Shown here piece after piece: positions 23,867-33,532 of a stretch of DNA of 64,000 bases. Numbering within the stretch: position 1 is the first letter of the stretch; every line of letters begins with the position of its first letter. The position numbers and the translations under genes were made by a program. Source of the stretch: Nonomuraea cavernae (GTDB taxonomy: Bacteria > Actinomycetota > Actinomycetes > Streptosporangiales > Streptosporangiaceae); assembly GCF_014646355.1 (NCBI RefSeq), contig NZ_BMNH01000033.1, positions 17,991-81,990 on the forward strand, in the 5' to 3' direction. The notes below the pieces were generated by a model. The model was not told the DNA's origin. It worked only from the letters and a program-made list of their open reading frames with translations, and did not search any database.

Positions 23867-25732
23867 GTGACCGTCGCCGAGGCCGTCGGGCGGGCGCTGG
23901 CCGCGCTCGGCGTCCGGGCCGCGTTCGGCGTGGTGGGCAGCGGCAACTTCCACGTCACCAACAGCCTCGTCAAGCACGGCGTGCGCTTCGTCGCCGCGCG
24001 GCACGAAGGCGGGGCGGCCACCATGGCCGACGCCTACGCCAGGATGAGCGGCACGATCGTGGTGCTGTCGGTGCACCAGGGGCCCGGTCTGACCAACGCG
24101 ATGACCGGCATCGCCGAGGCGGCCAAGAGCCGCACGCCGATGGTGGTGCTCGCCGGCGAGGCCACCGACCTACGCTCCAACTTCCACATCGACCAGGACG
24201 CCATGGTCCGCGCGGTGGGCGCGGTCCCCATGCGCGTCACGGCCGCGCACGAGGCGGTCGAGCAGACCGTGGCGGCCTTCCGCACAGCCTGGCACGACCG
24301 GCGCACGGTGCTGCTCAACCTGCCGCTCGACGTGCAGGGCGACCTGGCGCCCTGGGGCGGGCGGCTCGGCGAGTTCTTCGACCAGATCATCGCCGGCCAG
24401 CGCGTGGCCGCCGCCCACCCGCTGGGAGCATCCGGTCCGGCCGGAGATCCCGTCCCGGGCGCGGCACAGGCGCCTGCCCAGGGTGCGGAAGCACGCGCGA
24501 GCGCTCCGGTCTCGGCCGCTCCGGTCTCGGGCGGCCCTGCTTCGGGCGCTCCGGCGCGGCCGATCGGCGACGCCGCCGACCTGGCGCGGCTGCTGGCCGG
24601 CTCCCGCAGGCCGGTGTTCGTCGCGGGCCGGGGCGCCCGGCACGCGCGGCGCGAGCTGGAGGAGCTGGCCGACCTGACGGGTGCCCTGCTGGCCACCTCC
24701 GCCGTGGCCAGGGGCCTGTTCCGGGGCAGCCCGTGGGACCTCGACGTGAGCGGCGGGTTCGCCACGCCGCTGGCCGCCGAGCTGATCCGCGACGCCGACC
24801 TGGTCGTCGGCTGGGGCTGCGCGCTCAACATGTGGACCACCCGACACGGCCACCTGATCGGCGAGCACACCTCGCTGGTCCAGGTCGACGTGGACGAGGG
24901 CGCGATCGGCGCCCACCGGCCCGTCCGGCTCGGCCTGGTCGGCGACACGGCCGCCACCGCGCGGGCCGTGACCGCGGCCTTCACCACCACCGCCGACGCC
25001 ACCGCCGACGACAGTGTGGTCGCCGAAGCCGAAGCCGAAGCCGAAACCGAAACCGAAACCGGCGCAGGGGGGCGGCGTTACCGCACGCCCGGGGTCAGGC
25101 GTCGTATTCAGGCCGAGGGCCGGTGGCGGGAGGTCCCCTACGACGACGAGGGCGGCGACGGGCGGATCGACCCGCGGACCCTCACCATCGGGCTCGACGA
25201 CCTGCTGCCAGCCGAGCGGATCGTGGCCGTCGACTCGGGCAACTTCATGGGCTACCCGTCGATGCTGCTGGACGTTCCCGACGAGTACGGGTTCTGCTTC
25301 ACCCAGGCGTTCCAGTCGATCGGCCTCGGGCTGGCCACCGCGATCGGGGCGGCTCTGGCCCGGCCCGACCGGCTGCCGGTGGCGGCCCTGGGCGACGGCG
25401 GGGCGCTGATGGGCGCCGCCGAGTTCGACACGGTGGCCCGGCTGGGCCTGCCGATGGTGATCGTGGTCTACGACGACGACGGCTACGGCGCCGAGGTACA
25501 CCACTTCGGGCCGCACGGCCACCCGCTCGACCTGGTGCGCTTCCCGACGGCCGACCTGGCGGCGGTCGCCCGGGGATACGGCTTCGACGCGGTGACGGTG
25601 AGGGAGCGGGGCGACCTGAGCGGGGTGGCCGACTGGCTGAAGGGGCGGCGCGACCGGCCGCTGCTCATCCACGCCAAGGTCACCCGCGAGCACCCGTCGT
25701 GGTGGCTGGAGGAGGCGTTCAAGGGCCACTGA
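23867..25732 (+). CDS. Thiamine diphosphate-dependent enzyme, acetolactate synthase-like
   Basis: 621 aa with the three ThDP-enzyme domains. The N-terminal PYR domain holds RHEGGAATMADAYAR, with the Glu that activates the cofactor. The central domain is about 230-370. The C-terminal PP domain has QAFQSIGLGLATAIGAALAR and GDGGALMGAAEFDTVARLG (GDG...; the usual metal-ligand Asn is replaced in a region I cannot align surely). Two low-complexity insertions are visible: an Ala/Pro-rich linker (~185-225) and an Ala/Glu/Thr hexanucleotide repeat (~385-398). Starts GTG 23867. Reaction unassigned; the upstream cyclase suggests a shared pathway. Confidence 0.82.
   Translation: MTVAEAVGRALAALGVRAAFGVVGSGNFHVTNSLVKHGVRFVAARHEGGAATMADAYARMSGTIVVLSVHQGPGLTNAMTGIAEAAKSRTPMVVLAGEATDLRSNFHIDQDAMVRAVGAVPMRVTAAHEAVEQTVAAFRTAWHDRRTVLLNLPLDVQGDLAPWGGRLGEFFDQIIAGQRVAAAHPLGASGPAGDPVPGAAQAPAQGAEARASAPVSAAPVSGGPASGAPARPIGDAADLARLLAGSRRPVFVAGRGARHARRELEELADLTGALLATSAVARGLFRGSPWDLDVSGGFATPLAAELIRDADLVVGWGCALNMWTTRHGHLIGEHTSLVQVDVDEGAIGAHRPVRLGLVGDTAATARAVTAAFTTTADATADDSVVAEAEAEAETETETGAGGRRYRTPGVRRRIQAEGRWREVPYDDEGGDGRIDPRTLTIGLDDLLPAERIVAVDSGNFMGYPSMLLDVPDEYGFCFTQAFQSIGLGLATAIGAALARPDRLPVAALGDGGALMGAAEFDTVARLGLPMVIVVYDDDGYGAEVHHFGPHGHPLDLVRFPTADLAAVARGYGFDAVTVRERGDLSGVADWLKGRRDRPLLIHAKVTREHPSWWLEEAFKGH
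25022..25060 (+). repeat. Hexanucleotide microsatellite (GCCGAA/ACCGAA)
   Basis: Four GCCGAA units followed by two ACCGAA units and a partial one, encoding alternating Ala/Glu and Thr/Glu inside the ThDP enzyme. Copy changes would not shift the frame. Confidence 0.85.
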
Positions 25733-26102
25733 CCTTCCGATACGTCCACGCGTCGGCGGCGGCGGCGAGCACGTCGGCGAGCGGCGCGCCCGCCGCGGCG
25801 CTGACCGCCGCCGCGATCGCGCCCTCCACGAACGGCACGTCGGCCAGCTCCACCCGCCCCGGTTCGGTCAGAAGCCGGGCCGTCAGCACCGAGCCGCCCA
25901 GGTCGGGGATGAGCACCAGGCCGTCGCCCTGGTCCACCGACGCGAGCGCCCGCTCGATGAGGTCGAGGCTGGTGCCGAGCCCGCCGTCGTCGGTGCCGCC
26001 CGCGCCCACCACGGGGGCGTCGGCGCCGGCGATGCCCCTGGCCAGCGCGGCCGTCTCCGCCGCCAGCCCGGCGCTGTGCGCGACCAGGACGATCCCGACC
26101 AT
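25719..26102 (-). CDS. dhaM: Dihydroxyacetone kinase phosphotransfer subunit DhaM, EIIA domain only
   Basis: 127 aa, the PTS EIIA-mannose-like domain of DhaM. The phospho-accepting His is in VGIVLVAHSAGLA at residue 9; GAGGTDDGGLGTS and VLIPDLGGSVLTARLL are further family motifs. The HPr and EI domains found in Enterobacteria DhaM are absent, so it must be phosphorylated by separate EI/HPr. It overlaps dhaL by one base, and its 3' end overlaps the convergent ThDP gene by 14 bp. Confidence 0.92.
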   Translation of the reverse strand: MVGIVLVAHSAGLAAETAALARGIAGADAPVVGAGGTDDGGLGTSLDLIERALASVDQGDGLVLIPDLGGSVLTARLLTEPGRVELADVPFVEGAIAAAVSAAAGAPLADVLAAAADAWTYRKVSGP

Positions 26103-26728
26103 CAGCTCACCCCGCCCGCCACGGTCGCCAGCGACGCGACGATGAGCGCCGACGAGGCCGCGCCGGGGTCCTCGTGGCCCACACTGCGCTCTCCCAGGTA
26201 GCTGGCCCGGCCCTTGCGGGCCCGCATCGGGATGGTGGCCAGCGCTCCCTCCTCGGCCGCGCGCGCCGCCCGCTCGAACGCCTCCAGCGGCTCCAGCCCC
26301 TCTCGCACGGCCAGCGCCAGCGCCCGTGACGCGGGAGCCAGCGCGTCGATCATGGTCTTGTCGCCCGGCGCGGCCTTGCCCAGCCGCTCGACCGCGACGA
26401 CTCCCGCCTCGAACGCCCCGGCGAACCGGGCCAGCGTCACCGGCTCCTCCAGCGTCTTGCCCATCTGCCGGAACGCGGAGCCGTACAGCGGGCCCGAGGC
26501 GCCGCCGACGCGGCGGATCAGCGTCGTGCCGGCGGACACCAGCGCCTGTACCGGTGAGGCGGGCGGCCAGTCGGTCAGCGCCGCGCGCACCTCGGCGAAC
26601 CCGCGGTCGAGGTTGGCGCCGTGGTCGGCGTCGCCGATCGCCGCGTCGAGCCGTGTCAGCTCGTCGCGGCGGAGCCGGACCACCTTGGCGGCGTCCTCGA
26701 ACCAGGCGACGAAGAAGGCGGTGTCCAT
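26102..26728 (-). CDS. dhaL: Dihydroxyacetone kinase ADP-binding subunit DhaL
   Basis: 208 aa, all-helical subunit carrying permanently bound ADP. DAAIGDADHGANLDRGF supplies the Asp residues that bind Mg and nucleotide; GASGPLYGSAF and RKGRASYLGERSVGHEDPG are diagnostic. ATG 26728 is chosen because it overlaps the dhaK stop as TGATG and gives the normal length; 26740 and 26773 are longer options. The bound ADP is rephosphorylated by DhaM and passed to dihydroxyacetone on DhaK. Confidence 0.94.
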   Translation of the reverse strand: MDTAFFVAWFEDAAKVVRLRRDELTRLDAAIGDADHGANLDRGFAEVRAALTDWPPASPVQALVSAGTTLIRRVGGASGPLYGSAFRQMGKTLEEPVTLARFAGAFEAGVVAVERLGKAAPGDKTMIDALAPASRALALAVREGLEPLEAFERAARAAEEGALATIPMRARKGRASYLGERSVGHEDPGAASSALIVASLATVAGGVS

Positions 26729-27708
26729 CACCGTCCCCATCGGAGCCCCGGCGTCTCGACCGGCGCGTCCCACAGCCGCGTCAGCTCGTCGTCCAGGCGG
26801 CAGACCGTGACGGAGAAGCCCTGCATGTCGAGGCTCGTCACGTAGTCGCCGACCAGCGACCGGGCGATCCTCGCCCCCTTGCCCCTGATGAACGCGTCCA
26901 CCTCGGCGAACACGACGTACAGCTCCATCAGCGGGGTGCCGCCCATGCCGTTGACCAGGACGAGCAGGTCGCCCTGGAGCGGCAGGTCGCCGTGCACGGC
27001 CTCCATGGCGACCGCGGCCAGCTCGCGGGCCGGGGCCATCGGCGCCCGGCGGCGGCCCGGCTCACCGTGGATGCCGATGCCCAGCTCCACCCGGTCGTCC
27101 GGCAGGTCGAACGTCGGTTTGCCCGCCGCGGGTGTCGTACAGGAGGTGAGGGCGACGCCGAACGAGCGGCTGCGGTCGTCGACCTCGGCCGCCACGCGCG
27201 CCACCACGTCCAGTGGCGCGCCCTCCTCGGCCAGCGCGCCGGCGATCTTCTCGACGAACAGGGTCGCGCCGGTGCCGCGCCGGCCGGCCGTGTAGAGGGA
27301 GTCCTGGACCGCGACGTCGTCGTCGACGAGCACGCTCGCCACGTCGACGTCGTCGCACAGCTCGGCGGCCATCTCGAAGTTGAGCACGTCGCCGGTGTAG
27401 TTCTTGACGATGTGCAGCACGCCGGCGCCGCCGTCGACCGCCCGGGTGGCGTCGATGATCTGGTCGGGGACGGGTGAGGTGAAGATCTCACCCGGGCAGG
27501 CCGCGTCGAGCATGCCGTGGCCGACGAAGCCGGCGTGCAGCGGCTCGTGCCCCGAGCCGCCGCCGGAGACCAGCCCGACCTTGCCCGCCCGTGGCCCCGA
27601 AGCGCGGTAGACCACCTGGTCACGCACCCGCAGCGACGGGTGGGCCGCCGCCAGGCCCCTGAGCGCGTCACCGACGACGGAGTCCGCCGCGTTGATGAGT
27701 TTCTTCAT
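26728..27708 (-). CDS. dhaK: Dihydroxyacetone kinase substrate-binding subunit DhaK
   Basis: 326 aa. It binds dihydroxyacetone covalently to a His and transfers phosphate to give DHAP. Motifs: GLVSGGGSGHEPLHAGFVG, VLHIVKNYTGDVLNFEMA and GIGIHGEPG, which contains the substrate-binding His. First gene of dhaKLM. No dedicated DhaR/DhaS regulator is adjacent. The operon would feed glycerol or dihydroxyacetone carbon into glycolysis. Confidence 0.95.
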   Translation of the reverse strand: MKKLINAADSVVGDALRGLAAAHPSLRVRDQVVYRASGPRAGKVGLVSGGGSGHEPLHAGFVGHGMLDAACPGEIFTSPVPDQIIDATRAVDGGAGVLHIVKNYTGDVLNFEMAAELCDDVDVASVLVDDDVAVQDSLYTAGRRGTGATLFVEKIAGALAEEGAPLDVVARVAAEVDDRSRSFGVALTSCTTPAAGKPTFDLPDDRVELGIGIHGEPGRRRAPMAPARELAAVAMEAVHGDLPLQGDLLVLVNGMGGTPLMELYVVFAEVDAFIRGKGARIARSLVGDYVTSLDMQGFSVTVCRLDDELTRLWDAPVETPGLRWGR

Positions 27709-27824
27709 AGAGGGGAAGATGTGCCCGTTTCAGGCGCCTGGCAAGCGCCGAGGCGGGCCGGTGCGGACCTCGGACGGCGTGGTCCTGCTGCCCAGCACGG
27801 TAAAACCTAGGCTACCTTCTGCAC

Positions 27825-28571
27825 ATGGCTGAGATCGTGTACCCGCCGGTGATCGCCGCCGCGCGGACCCTCTTTCGCGTGCTCGACTACCGTTTCCACC
27901 TCGAAGGGACCGAGCACGTTCCGCGCACCGGAGGAGCGGTGCTGGTGAGCAACCACATCAGCTACCTCGACTTCATCTTCGCCGGGTTCGGCGCGCTGCC
28001 GGCCAAGCGGCTGGTGCGGTTCATGGCCAAGAAGGACGTGTTCGACCACCGGATCTCCGGGCCGCTGATGCGGGGCATGCACCACATCCCGGTCGACCGG
28101 GGGGCCGGGGCCGGGTCCTACGCGACGGCGCTGCGGATGCTGAAGGCCGGTGAGGTCGTGGGCGTGTTCGCCGAGGCGACGATCAGCCGGTCCTTCACGG
28201 TAAAGGAGATCAAGAGCGGCGCGATCCGGATGGCGCAGGCCACCAAGACGCCGGTCATCCCGGTGGCGTTGTGGGGCACCCAGCGACTGTGGACGAAGGG
28301 GCGGCCCAAGGCGCTGACGCAGCGCCACGTGCCCATCACGATCATGGTCGGCGAGCCCATGTACCCCAAGCGCGGCGAGGACGTCGACAAGCACACGGTC
28401 GATCTGCACGAGCGGCTCACGGCGATGGTGGACCGGGCGCAGCGCACCTACCCGGAGATCCCGCAAGGGGTCTGGTGGCAGCCCGCGCATCTCGGTGGCA
28501 CCGCGCCGACACCGGAGGAGGCCGCCGCGATGGACGCGGCCGAGGCCGAGGCCCGGTCCAGAAAGTCCTAG
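27825..28571 (+). CDS. plsC: 1-acyl-sn-glycerol-3-phosphate acyltransferase family (PlsC)
   Basis: 248 aa membrane-associated acyltransferase. The catalytic motif I is VSNHISYLDFIF (NHxxxxD); FAEATISRSF corresponds to motif III, and VIPVALWGTQR to motif IV. It would make phosphatidic acid or a related lipid. Its 3' end overlaps the convergent kinase gene by four bases. Confidence 0.92.
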   Translation: MAEIVYPPVIAAARTLFRVLDYRFHLEGTEHVPRTGGAVLVSNHISYLDFIFAGFGALPAKRLVRFMAKKDVFDHRISGPLMRGMHHIPVDRGAGAGSYATALRMLKAGEVVGVFAEATISRSFTVKEIKSGAIRMAQATKTPVIPVALWGTQRLWTKGRPKALTQRHVPITIMVGEPMYPKRGEDVDKHTVDLHERLTAMVDRAQRTYPEIPQGVWWQPAHLGGTAPTPEEAAAMDAAEAEARSRKS

Positions 28572-29374
28572 ATCGCCGCCTGGTAGCTGCTGGCGCGCAT
28601 CCCGGCGAGCAACCCGGCCGTCTGCTCGGGGGTGAAGCGGCGCACCGGATCGTGGTGCAGCAGCCCCTCGATCAGCGGCCGCATCACCCCGGCCCGGCGC
28701 GGCGGCGGGAATCCGCCGCTGCGCGCCATGCCGAGCACGCTCGCCGCGTCCTGACCCGGGTAGGGCGGCCGGCCCTCGATGGCGCTGTAGAGGGTGGCGC
28801 CGAACGACCACATGTCGGCCTCCTTGCTGGCCGGGCCGCCGTGCAGGCGTTCGGGCGCCATGAACGCCGGGGTGCCGCGCAGCCTGCGGGAGTTGGTCAT
28901 CCGGATGTCGCCCTCGGCCGTGGCGATGCCGAAGTCGGTCAGCACCACGCGGTCGCCGGTGAGCATGACGTTGGCCGGTTTGACGTCGCGGTGCAGCACT
29001 CCGGCCTGGTGGGCGGTGCGCAGCGCGGCGAGCAGGTGCTGGCCGATCGCGGCCACCGACTGCGCGGGCAGGGTGCCGACCTGGGAGAGCAGTTGGTGCA
29101 GGGAGAGCCCGTCGAGGTACTCCATCACGATCCAGAGCTTGCCGCTCTTCTCGATCAGGTCGTGCACCGTGACGATGTTGGGGTGGGTGAGCCCGGCCGC
29201 CATCCGCGCCTCACGGAGCACCCGGCGGCGCACCATCTCCACCTCACCGGACAGGGTCAGCTCCTTCAGCGCCACCTCTCGATGCAGCAACTGGTCGAAG
29301 GCTCGCCAGACGACTCCCATACCCCCACGACCGGCCTCCTCACTGAGAAGGTACCGTCCGCCGATCTCCCGCAT
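28568..29374 (-). CDS. Soluble serine/threonine protein kinase
   Basis: 268 aa, essentially a complete Hanks-type kinase domain. Gly loop EEAGRGGMGVVWRA, catalytic Lys in VALKEL, HRDVKPANVML catalytic loop, DFGIA metal-binding loop and GTPAFMAPERL activation end. There is no transmembrane segment or sensor domain, unlike PknB-type kinases, so it must receive its signal intracellularly. Target unknown. Confidence 0.93.
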   Translation of the reverse strand: MREIGGRYLLSEEAGRGGMGVVWRAFDQLLHREVALKELTLSGEVEMVRRRVLREARMAAGLTHPNIVTVHDLIEKSGKLWIVMEYLDGLSLHQLLSQVGTLPAQSVAAIGQHLLAALRTAHQAGVLHRDVKPANVMLTGDRVVLTDFGIATAEGDIRMTNSRRLRGTPAFMAPERLHGGPASKEADMWSFGATLYSAIEGRPPYPGQDAASVLGMARSGGFPPPRRAGVMRPLIEGLLHHDPVRRFTPEQTAGLLAGMRASSYQAAI

Positions 29375-29430
29375 GCCATCCCCTCAACGCTTGGGGCAAT
29401 GATGACATCTCACCACAAGACATAGTGTGC

Positions 29431-30738
<1,308 letters not shown>

Positions 30739-30805
30739 CGAGGACTCCGATAGTATGTAAGGGAAAGTGTGCATAGGTTCCTTTGCAAAGATAGGTGTGC
30801 ACGGC
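30739..30805. promoter_or_regulatory. Divergent control region with palindromes
   Basis: CTTTGCAAAG (30781-30790) is a perfect 10-bp palindrome. GTGTGCA occurs on both sides of it (from about 30768 and 30797), and TATG...CATA flanks GTAAGGGAAAGTGTG. This is a likely operator for the ArsR-like protein acting on the MFS gene and on itself. Confidence 0.5.
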
Positions 30806-31405
30806 ATGGCAGGCAAGCGCTTCTCCGTCCGGACCCTCGACGCCCACGCGCTGAAGTCGTTCGCGCACCCCCTGCGCCTGCGCCTGTACGAGCTGCTCGA
30901 GGAGCACGGTCCATCGACGGCCACCCGGCTCGCCGGGCTGGTCGGGCAGAACACCGGGGCCACCAGCTACCACCTCAGGGAGCTGGCCCGGCACGGGATG
31001 ATCGAGCCGGTTCCCGAGTTGGGGAAGGGCAAGGAGAAGTTCTGGCGGATCGTGCCCGGCGGGTTCTCCTACGGCAAGGCTCCGGCCGACGACCCCGAGA
31101 CGGCCGAGGCCGTGTCGCTCCTGCTCGACGACCTCCTCCGGCAGCGCGCCGCCGAGCTGGCGCGCTGGCGCGAGGAGGAGCGGGACACTCCCGAGGAGTG
31201 GGTGCGGGCCAGCGGCCTCGGCCGGAGGTCGATGCGGCTCACCTCGGAGGAGACGGTGGCGATGCGGGATGAGGTGTTCGACGTGCTGGAGAGATACCGC
31301 CGGCTGGCCGACCGGCGCGACCTGGCGTCGCCGGACCGGCCCGACCCCTCGCTGGAGCAGGTGGTGGTCCACTTCGACGTCCTCCCGGTGGGAGCGCGCG
31401 CCTAG
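30806..31405 (+). CDS. ArsR-like winged-helix regulator
   Basis: 199 aa. The HTH lies in residues ~15-75: LKSFAHPLRLRLYELLEEHG followed by ATRLAGLVGQNTGATSYHLR, the ArsR/HTH_20 recognition pattern. The C-terminal ~110 residues are helical and Glu/Arg-rich, and no Cys metal site is apparent, so it is probably not a metal sensor. ATG 30806 (MAGKRFSVRT) is chosen on family grounds; 30767 is in frame but lies inside the operator. Likely controls the divergent exporter. Confidence 0.88.
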   Translation: MAGKRFSVRTLDAHALKSFAHPLRLRLYELLEEHGPSTATRLAGLVGQNTGATSYHLRELARHGMIEPVPELGKGKEKFWRIVPGGFSYGKAPADDPETAEAVSLLLDDLLRQRAAELARWREEERDTPEEWVRASGLGRRSMRLTSEETVAMRDEVFDVLERYRRLADRRDLASPDRPDPSLEQVVVHFDVLPVGARA

Positions 31406-31505
31406 GGTCATCCCCAGGTCCCACCCTGACGCGCCGCCGCCGGCCGGTCCCTAGTGTCCATGCCGATCGGAGGCTGTCGAACGAAGGGGCCGGTCATGCC
31501 GCGCA

Positions 31506-32159
31506 GTGACGACCATCCCGCCCGCCCGGCCCATGAGGGCTGAGACGGCGCCCGCCCCGAGCTCCGCGGGCTCCGCGAGCTCCGCGGGGCGGCGCCATCC
31601 GGTGCGCACCGACGTTCCGGGCCCCCTGGCCGCCCTGCACGCGCTCATCAGACGGCACCGCCCCGACGGCCCCTACGACGGCAGGTCGCTGCGCAGGGAC
31701 CACCTGGACGCCGTCCTCACCACCGCCTGCGGCTCGCACACGGGCTCGATCGAGGTGCGGCCCGCCGTGTTCGCGGTGGACGGCCTGCCGCCCGGCGTCT
31801 ACCGCTACGCGGCCGACGAGCTGGAGCTGGTACGGCAGGGCGGCGCGCACACCGACGTGCTGGCCGCCGCCCTGCCCGCCGACCGGGCGACGATCGGCGG
31901 CGCCGCCGTGTTCGTCTGCCTGACCGGCGTGCTCACCCGCCACGAGCACAGGCACGGCCCGGGCGGCTACCGGCTGCTGGCCGCCGAGGCCGGACACCTG
32001 TCGCAGCGGCTGATCCTCGCCGCGACCGCGCTGGGCGTGGTCGCCCGGCCGTTCAGCACCTTGTTCGACGACCTGCTCAACCCGGCGCTCGGCCTCGACG
32101 GCGACGGTGAGCGGTTCGTCCTCGGCGTCCTCCTCGGTCACGCGGGCGAGGCCGGATAG
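31506..32159 (+). CDS. Stand-alone SagB-type nitroreductase-fold protein
   Basis: 217 aa with the FMN-dependent nitroreductase/SagB domain. The visible elements are SLRRDHLDAVLTTACGSHTG, VDGLPPGVYRYAADELELV (the usual GLxxGxYxYxP element, here without the Pro) and LAAEAGHLSQRLILAATALG. SagB enzymes oxidise azolines in thiazole/oxazole peptides, but no cyclodehydratase or precursor gene is nearby. The N-terminal catalytic portion is shorter than usual. Start GTG 31506 or ATG 31533. Confidence 0.7.
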   Translation: MTTIPPARPMRAETAPAPSSAGSASSAGRRHPVRTDVPGPLAALHALIRRHRPDGPYDGRSLRRDHLDAVLTTACGSHTGSIEVRPAVFAVDGLPPGVYRYAADELELVRQGGAHTDVLAAALPADRATIGGAAVFVCLTGVLTRHEHRHGPGGYRLLAAEAGHLSQRLILAATALGVVARPFSTLFDDLLNPALGLDGDGERFVLGVLLGHAGEAG

Positions 32160-32205
32160 GCGCGGGCGAGACCTCCGGGCCCACGGGGCATGGGCCCGGA
32201 ACGGC

Positions 32206-32241
32206 GGCCCTCCCACTCCAGGCTGGTGGGGCGGGAGGGCC
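32206..32241 (+). terminator. 9-bp hairpin after the nitroreductase gene
   Basis: GGCCCTCCC (32206-32214) pairs with GGGAGGGCC (32233-32241), with CCCAC/GTGGG available inside. No T-run. Confidence 0.45.
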
Positions 32242-32365
32242 GGGCCGATCCCGGGGCTGACCTGCGATGACGCGTGCCGCAGGGTGCGGATAGCATCCTG
32301 GCATGACGCTTGTGAGGCCGCGGCGACGCGCACGTCCGGCGGCCGGGCGCAGGGGGAGACACGCG

Positions 32366-33532
32366 ATGGCCGACGAAGGTCCGGCACTGCTGAAGGAGCT
32401 GTACGAGCACGCGCCGTGCGGCTACCTGTGCGGTCTGGCGGACGGCACGATCATCGCGGTCAACGAGACCTTCCTGGCCTGGACCGGTCACCGCAGGGAG
32501 GCCCTGCTGCGCGGCGTCCGCTTCCAGGAGCTGCTCACGATCGGCGACCGGATCTTCTACGAGACCCACTACGCCCCGCTCGTGCTCCGCGCGGGCGGTG
32601 TCCACGAGATCGCGGTGGACCTGCTGTGCAGCGACCGCGCACGGCTGCCCGTTCTGGTCAGCTCCGGCTTCGCCGAGGCGGCCGGCGGCCTGCCCGCCAC
32701 GATCCGCGTCTGCGTGTTCCGCGCCACCGAGCGCCGCGAGTACGAACTGCTGCGCGCCCGCCGGCGCGCGGAGGAGTCGGAGGACCGGGTCCGCCTGCTC
32801 GCCCGGACCCTGCAGCAGAGCCTGATCCCGCCCGCCCTGCCGCGCATCCCCGGCCTCGACGTGGCGGCCGCCTACCGGCCCGCCGGGCGCGGCGACGAGG
32901 TGGGCGGCGACTTCTACGACCTGTTCGAGACGTCGCCCGACGACTGGGGGCTCGTCCTCGGCGACGTCTGCGGCAAGGGCGCCGAGGCCGCCGTCGTGAC
33001 GAGCCTGGCGCGCCACACCGTGCGGGCGCACGCCGCCGAGGTCAAGCATCCCGCCGCCGTCCTGCGCGAGCTCAACACCGCCCTGGTACGCCAGCGCGCC
33101 GACCGCTTCTGCACCGTGGTCTACACCCGGATCCACCGCGTCCGGCCGGGCGTCTTCAGCCTCACCGTCTCGCTCGGCGGCCATCCCCAGCCGCTGCGCG
33201 TGAGCGCGGACGGCGAGGTGACCGCGATCGGGCATCCGGGGACCGTCCTCGGCCTGTTCGACGACGTCACCGTCTACGACGAGACGGTCGAGCTGTGCCC
33301 CGGCGACGCCGTCCTGCTCTTCACCGACGGCGTCACCGAGGCGCGCGACGGCGCCGACCTGTTCGACGAGTTCCGGCTGACGAGCCTGCTGGCCGGCGCG
33401 CGGGCCCTCGACGCCCGGGGCATCGCCGACCGGATCGTGGAGCGGGTCCTGGCCTTCCAGAACGGCCGGGCCTGCGACGACATCGCCCTGGTCGTGCTCA
33501 AGTCACCGCGCGGCCCGGCCGGGGCGTCATGA
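32366..33532 (+). CDS. PAS-SpoIIE (PP2C) phosphatase
   Basis: 388 aa. An N-terminal PAS domain (residues ~5-125, CGYLCGLADGTIIAVNETFL) is followed by a helical linker and a SpoIIE/RsbU phosphatase domain with AAAYRPAGRGDEVGGDFYDL, LGDVCGKGAEAA and VLLFTDGVTEARDG, which hold the metal-binding Asp residues. Such enzymes dephosphorylate STAS anti-sigma antagonists. ATG 32366 is preferred because GGGGGAG sits seven bases upstream; 32303 is a weaker alternative. It could feed the sigma system at 57-61 kb; that link is inference. Confidence 0.88.
   Translation: MADEGPALLKELYEHAPCGYLCGLADGTIIAVNETFLAWTGHRREALLRGVRFQELLTIGDRIFYETHYAPLVLRAGGVHEIAVDLLCSDRARLPVLVSSGFAEAAGGLPATIRVCVFRATERREYELLRARRRAEESEDRVRLLARTLQQSLIPPALPRIPGLDVAAAYRPAGRGDEVGGDFYDLFETSPDDWGLVLGDVCGKGAEAAVVTSLARHTVRAHAAEVKHPAAVLRELNTALVRQRADRFCTVVYTRIHRVRPGVFSLTVSLGGHPQPLRVSADGEVTAIGHPGTVLGLFDDVTVYDETVELCPGDAVLLFTDGVTEARDGADLFDEFRLTSLLAGARALDARGIADRIVERVLAFQNGRACDDIALVVLKSPRGPAGAS

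Noticed and set aside
24170..25729. 519-codon minus-strand frame opposite the ThDP enzyme
   Set aside because: Antisense shadow; the plus frame has clear ThDP motifs, the minus frame none.
31506..32159. SagB-like gene as proof of a thiazole-peptide cluster
   Set aside because: No YcaO, precursor or transporter nearby.
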